Source: Methanosarcina sp. UBA293 (GTDB taxonomy: Archaea; Halobacteriota; Methanosarcinia; Methanosarcinales; Methanosarcinaceae). Taken from it: DNA of 15,491 bases. Numbering within the stretch: position 1 is the first letter of the stretch; the number at the start of each line of letters is the position of its first letter. This document shows positions 12,521 to 15,491 of this stretch, piece after piece. The stretch lies in contig DALS01000034.1 in the NCBI GenBank assembly GCA_002499445.1, positions 1 through 15,491 on the forward strand. Direction: 5' to 3'. The translations under genes were made by a program, and so were the position numbers. The notes under the pieces were generated by a model. That model had not been told where the DNA came from and did no database searches. It worked only from the letters and a program-made list of their open reading frames with translations.

Positions 12521-13268
12521 AAATGAAAATTAATAGTTAATATATTTTACTCTTATATTCATAAGCATTATGCATTTAAGAAAATTTTTTCCCAATCAAG
12601 ACTTTGTTTCCTGGGAATATTTCAACTCAGAAACTCAACTTCAAAATGCATATCTTATTTAATGAATTGTGTATGGGACGGTTTCCTCAAAATATGTGGT
12701 TTTCTCCAATTTCTTCCATGCAAAACGAGTCAGTCGAGAAAACGCACCAGGCCTTTGATAAAGTAAAAATTTCACTTTAAGCTACAGACTTCTATTCCAC
12801 CAAAGTTCAGGCACTTTTCTATCCTTATGGCTTACGAGTGTATAAGCTTGTTCCTTAAGTGTAAATAGCTTTTCCCCGAAAACGGTTCAGTTGATCTTTC
12901 AAACTCCTTATAACCAAACCGTTTTCGAGATGTAACCCTCTTTAGTTTTCTGGTGAACAATTTGTTCTTATACCCTTTTCATACCTTTTATATATCTTTT
13001 GTATTACCCAACATTCTCTATTTCCGGTCCTAACATTCAAGGCACTTTGGAGAGGCTGCAGATCTTACAGCTATAATAAAATCTGCAAGTATTTCTTAAT
13101 ACTCTCAAACATAAATAATTGTTTGTTCATGAAGTAATAAAGTTAACTTGAGATAATGGCCTCATAAATAATGCCATTGCTAATGACTTTTTAAAACCCA
13201 TGTCTATTTTATCAAATGAAAATATTTTATGAATTATTTTCCAGACGGAGTATTGTTTAAAACTTAAT
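12521..13268. other. Gene-free region between two minus-strand regulators
   Basis: About 750 bases with no convincing gene on either strand. It holds an 11-base perfect inverted repeat, CGAAAACGGTT (12877-12887) and AACCGTTTTCG (12917-12927), and a weaker 7-base one (13057-13063 with 13081-13087). A 30-codon plus-strand frame at 12570-12662 follows a TATA-like TAATATATTTTA but resembles nothing known. The stretch may be a decayed gene or a site of untranslated RNA; neither is shown. Confidence 0.55.
12877..12927. repeat. 11-base inverted repeat in the gene-free region
   Basis: CGAAAACGGTT (12877-12887) is the exact reverse complement of AACCGTTTTCG (12917-12927), with 29 bases between. It could be a stem-loop of an untranslated RNA, a terminator or paired operators. 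Confidence 0.6.
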
Positions 13269-14144
13269 TCAGATTCTTTTAGCCTGTTGGGTTACATCCT
13301 CTAGAATGCCTTGGAAATGAGTAACTTCTCCTTCCTCATTGCGTTGGATAAAGGTTTTTTCATCAATCCAGCGGATACCATTAGTCTGAGTAAGGATTCG
13401 GTACTGGCGGTTAAACTCCTTTCCTCCTTCCTCACAATTCTCCTCAAGTTCAAGTTCTACAAGGAGCAGGTCTTCAGGATGGATAATTTTCCCATAAAGG
13501 ACTCTTCCTGAAATGAAGTCCTCTGGAGCATACCCAAACTGCCTGACATTTTCAGATACATATACGGTAGGCCAATATTTTTCAGCTTTCCAGAGAAACA
13601 CTACCATCGGACTATTATTAATTACAGTTTCAAGAGCCTTCTGCCTCTCAAGCAGGGATTTTTGCTTTTCCATCAGAGCTTTCTGGCTTTCAAGCGCATC
13701 TTTCAGCGCTATTTCGTTTCTAATTTCCTGCGTAACATCCCTGACTATTCCCTGGAAACTGGCAACAGTTCCTCTTTCATCACGCTGGATAAAGGTTTTT
13801 TCTTCTACCCAGCGGACTTCCCCTTTTCCGGTAAGAATCCTGTACCTCTGTATGAAACTGTCTTTTCCAGTTTCACAGCATCGCGTAAGTTCCTTTCTAA
13901 TCTTGTCTATATCCTCGGAATGGACTATATCTGCATATGTTATTCTGCCAGTAAGGAAATCTTCTGCAATGTACTCAAGTTGGGTTACATTCTCGGAAAC
14001 ATATTTGGCAGGCCAGTTTTTCTCAGGAATCCAAAGAAATGCCATAATAGGACTGTTATTAATTATGTTTTCCAGAATTTGCTGCCTTTCCAGTGATTTA
14101 CCAAAAAGTAACTCGTCACTTTCAGTTAGTTGATTGAATCCCAT
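13269..14144 (-). CDS. Double-PAS sensor protein without output domain
   Basis: A 291-residue cytoplasmic protein with two PAS/PAC domains (residues about 22-138 and 173-286) joined by a predicted coiled coil (about 140-175, rich in Glu, Lys and Gln). The domains are clearly duplicates: both contain NNSP, FLW, W-P, YVSENV, EDF-x-GR, YRILT, EKTFIQR and FQGI-x-x-DVTQ at matching places. No histidine kinase, ATPase, GGDEF or DNA-binding region follows, and the sequence past the stop does not continue a kinase, so this is a short stand-alone sensor rather than a truncated kinase as far as can be seen. It may signal by dimerising or by binding a separate kinase. The start at 14144 is chosen because GGAGAGGT precedes it by seven bases; the frame extends to an ATG at 14198 lacking any site. 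It is divergent from the DUF2769 gene. Ligand is unknown. Confidence 0.85.
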   Translation of the reverse strand: MGFNQLTESDELLFGKSLERQQILENIINNSPIMAFLWIPEKNWPAKYVSENVTQLEYIAEDFLTGRITYADIVHSEDIDKIRKELTRCCETGKDSFIQRYRILTGKGEVRWVEEKTFIQRDERGTVASFQGIVRDVTQEIRNEIALKDALESQKALMEKQKSLLERQKALETVINNSPMVVFLWKAEKYWPTVYVSENVRQFGYAPEDFISGRVLYGKIIHPEDLLLVELELEENCEEGGKEFNRQYRILTQTNGIRWIDEKTFIQRNEEGEVTHFQGILEDVTQQAKRI

Positions 14145-14283
14145 AACTATTACCTCTCCAAAAATCCTTTCAGATTTAAAATCCTTTAACTGCCCCATTA
14201 AAATGCACTTTTTAAATCCTTATGCGATATATAATATATTTGACATCTTATAAATTATATCTTTCTACGCCAGGAGGAATATC
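14145..14283. promoter_or_regulatory. Divergent promoter region of the PAS and DUF2769 genes
   Basis: It contains TATA-like runs for each direction: ATATATAATATATTT around 14227-14241 and TTATAAATTATAT around 14249-14261 on the plus strand, and an ATTTAAAAAG on the minus strand near 14208-14217. Both genes could be co-regulated from here. Confidence 0.4.
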
Positions 14284-14601
14284 TTGAGTTTCAGGCTTGC
14301 TGTGGAAAATAAAGAAGGTATTGGAAGGATGGGGTACTTCGGAGAAAGAACATCCAACACCATACAGGATGACAGAGAAGGATGTGGAAAATACTTTGGG
14401 ATCTGTAGTTCATACCACCATCTTAAAGCCTGCATTTGCAAAAACTGTCCTTCTTATTCTGGAGGTGCAGGAATGTTTTGCTCCAGGGGCAAAGGTCCAG
14501 GACAGGGAAAAACACAGGGTTGCCTCTGTGAAACCTGTGAACTTTATAGGAAGTTCCGGCTTGAAGGAAAGTACTTCTGTCTGCATGCCGAAAAACCTTA
14601 G
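14284..14601 (+). CDS. DUF2769 cysteine-rich protein
   Basis: A 105-residue protein with ten cysteines (34, 41, 50, 52, 55, 66, 80, 82, 85, 99). The pattern C-x-C-x2-C-P-x-Y ... FCSRGK ... GC-x-C-x2-C ... YFC is that of DUF2769, a family common in Methanosarcina with unknown function. The two C-x-C-x2-C clusters plus FC and YFC elements are suited to bind zinc or an iron-sulfur cluster. No signal peptide is seen. The start is a TTG at 14284 six bases after AGGAGG; the next in-frame ATG (14329) has no comparable site and would cut off residues 1-15, which carry no family motif. A T6 run at about 14621-14626 may end the transcript. Divergence from the double-PAS gene hints at a shared redox- or stress-related control, which is inference. 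Confidence 0.8.
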   Translation: MSFRLAVENKEGIGRMGYFGERTSNTIQDDREGCGKYFGICSSYHHLKACICKNCPSYSGGAGMFCSRGKGPGQGKTQGCLCETCELYRKFRLEGKYFCLHAEKP

Positions 14602-14913
14602 TCCCAAAGAAAAACCCGAGTTTTTTCTGAAGAAACACAGGAAAACTTCTGAGTGAGATCGGAAGACAAGATTTTGTATAGCAGAAAGACAAGATTGACT
14701 TTGTATAAAATCTATTTTAATTGGTTTCAATAAGCCTTGTGATGAATGAGTAAAAATGTGTTAGGTATTGAGCTCAAATAAATGAAAATACTTTATTTAA
14801 GAGGATTTCTACAGGTACATATTTTAATTAATAGTTTACCACATGATTTTGTTATAATAAAATTTAAAAAATTTAATTTTAAAAATAAATTAGGAAGCCA
14901 TATATACTCTCCT

Positions 14914-14924
14914 TTGTATATAAT
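14914..14924 (+). promoter_or_regulatory. TATA box candidate for the corrinoid gene
   Basis: TTGTATATAAT is the best archaeal TATA-like element before the corrinoid gene that lies outside poly-A/T tracts. It would make a leader of about 380 bases, as reported for methyltransferase operons of Methanosarcina. A second element, CATATATAC, lies 15 bases upstream. Confidence 0.35.
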
Positions 14925-15282
14925 CATATACTCGAAAAGTCATAGTTTTGAGTCCTGCCTAAGTCGGCCATGACACACTAACTTTTCAAACAAACGGGCA
15001 GAATTTTAGTGCTTAGACTCCAAAATAAAATCATGATTTATCTGGAAAATCCGTGATCGACGCATAGATTCAAAAGTCAAGTTTTGTGAGCTACTTTGGA
15101 ATCGCAGTACTAGTTTTTGCCTACTTGAAAAAACTCTATGGATTAGGCTAATTTTTAGGCCTATTAATCCTGTGAATCGATACGATAGTAAAGACCAGAT
15201 TCAACTTTTCTCTTCAGGCGCCAAGGAGCGCTTCTAAATTTACGAAAGATCGTATTCAGGTTTATTCCAGGACTATACCCAC

Positions 15283-15299
15283 TCTTCAGGCCCTGAAGA
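15283..15299 (+). promoter_or_regulatory. Palindrome 28 bases before the corrinoid gene start
   Basis: TCTTCAGGCCCTGAAGA has perfect eight-base arms around one C. In RNA it would fold as a six-pair stem with a five-base loop just upstream of the GAGGT ribosome-binding site at 15317-15321, so it could affect translation; as DNA it could be an operator. Confidence 0.5.
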
Positions 15300-15327
15300 A
15301 TGTTTCCAAACTTATAGAGGTATAAAA

Positions 15328-15491
15328 ATGGCAAGCAAAGAAGAAATGATTCAAGAGCTTTCAGATGCAATCATTTCCTGTAAGAAAGATGCAGTACTTG
15401 CTGCTGTCGAGAAAGCAAAAGAGATTATGGAACCCTCTGAGATCATTGATAGAGGGCTTTCCGCAGGTATGAACCAGGTAGGAATTCTTTT
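15328..15491 (+). CDS. mtbC: Methylamine-specific corrinoid protein, 5' part (probably MtbC, dimethylamine)
   Basis: The first 54 codons of a gene that runs off the right edge. The protein begins with the four-helix cap of the corrinoid protein family: EEMIQELSDAIISC, then ..AAVEKAKEIMEPSEIIDRGL, then SAGMNQVGILF, where the family continues with the cobalamin-binding domain. Such proteins carry the methyl group from a pyrrolysine-containing methylamine methyltransferase to coenzyme M in methanogenesis. From memory the AGMNQVG(V/I)LF ending fits the dimethylamine protein MtbC better than the trimethylamine (MttC) or monomethylamine (MtmC) proteins, but the DxHxxG cobalamin motif is outside the window, so the subtype is tentative. 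GAGGT lies six bases before the ATG. The long structured leader fits a regulated methyltransferase operon; a methyltransferase gene is expected next. Confidence 0.85.
   Translation, partial: MASKEEMIQELSDAIISCKKDAVLAAVEKAKEIMEPSEIIDRGLSAGMNQVGIL

Larger units (their letters stand above)
14602..15327 (+). other. Long leader/promoter region of the methylamine corrinoid gene
   Basis: About 725 bases with no credible gene. A partial direct repeat (AAGACAAGATT then TTGTATA) occurs at 14663-14680 and 14686-14707. Two TATA-like elements lie at 14899-14907 and 14914-14924. Transcription from the second would start near 14948 and give a leader of about 380 bases. That leader contains several paired segments: GAAAAGT (14934-14940) with ACTTTTC (14981-14987), GGATTA (15140-15145) with TAATCC (15165-15170), and the palindrome at 15283-15299. 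TTCAGG recurs around 15212, 15254 and 15286. Confidence 0.5.

Noticed and set aside
12570..12662. 30-codon plus-strand frame with a TATA-like element at a suitable distance
   Set aside because: Too short and without recognisable similarity; noted within the gene-free region instead of being called a gene.
14782..14973. 63-codon plus-strand open frame in the corrinoid gene's leader region
   Set aside because: Very AT-rich, no Shine-Dalgarno site, and it covers the probable TATA boxes.
15164..15370. 68-codon minus-strand open frame overlapping the corrinoid gene start
   Set aside because: It runs antisense through the leader hairpin and the real gene, with no ribosome-binding site.

Overview
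The window looks like chromosomal DNA of a methylotrophic methanogenic archaeon, almost certainly a Methanosarcina. The evidence is a methylamine-type corrinoid protein cut by the right edge, a winged-helix regulator with the FilR1-type domain typical of Methanosarcina methanogenesis regulators, a DUF2769 cysteine-rich protein, an archaeal UPF0282 metallo-hydrolase, an archaeal-type inositol phosphate synthase, archaeal TATA boxes with some probably leaderless genes, and AT-rich, repeat-bearing intergenic DNA. No tRNA, rRNA, CRISPR array, complete insertion sequence or phage gene was seen. Assignments rest on reading motifs in the translations, not on searches.

Layout. 1-470: TTA microsatellite and a small two-repeat hypothetical protein (minus). 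471-2562: ROK fructokinase and a very small trypsin-like serine protease (both plus); a 73-base broken copy of the protease gene lies just before the fructokinase. 2625-4111: a YbhN-type membrane protein (minus) divergent from a small DUF1294 membrane protein (plus). 4112-5645: repeat-bearing leader and inositol-1-phosphate synthase (plus). 5646-7507: tandem repeat, 94-residue encapsulated-ferritin-like protein and a membrane-anchored sugar/sorbosone-dehydrogenase-like beta-propeller (both minus). 7508-8793: DinB translesion polymerase (plus), followed by 311 bases of four kinds of repeat. 9105-11015: a tight pair, AI-2E-family permease and UPF0282 hydrolase. 11185-11500: tandem ribbon-helix-helix candidate regulator with a possible frameshift at a G6 run. 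11595-12401: FilR1-type regulator (minus). 12402-13268: gene-free. 13269-14601: double-PAS sensor (minus) divergent from a DUF2769 protein (plus). 14602-15327: long leader region. 15328-end: start of a methylamine corrinoid protein gene.

How the genes relate. Most are single transcription units facing different ways. The only clear operon is the permease/UPF0282 pair. Inositol phosphate synthase would supply head groups for archaetidylinositol lipids; the YbhN-type protein nearby is a family linked to lipid handling, but a shared role is speculation. The FilR1 regulator and the double-PAS protein are plausible regulators of methyl-substrate use, in keeping with the corrinoid gene at the right end.

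I found no convincing new multi-gene system. The most interesting points are the stand-alone encapsulin-type ferritin with no shell gene nearby, the tandem ribbon-helix-helix gene with its G6 frame break, the minimal protease with its broken duplicate, and several precisely phased short tandem repeats in promoter regions. Several starts have been moved from the longest open frame to codons with good Shine-Dalgarno sites (884, 4554, 7507, 12401, 14144), and two genes appear to start with TTG (6166, 14284).
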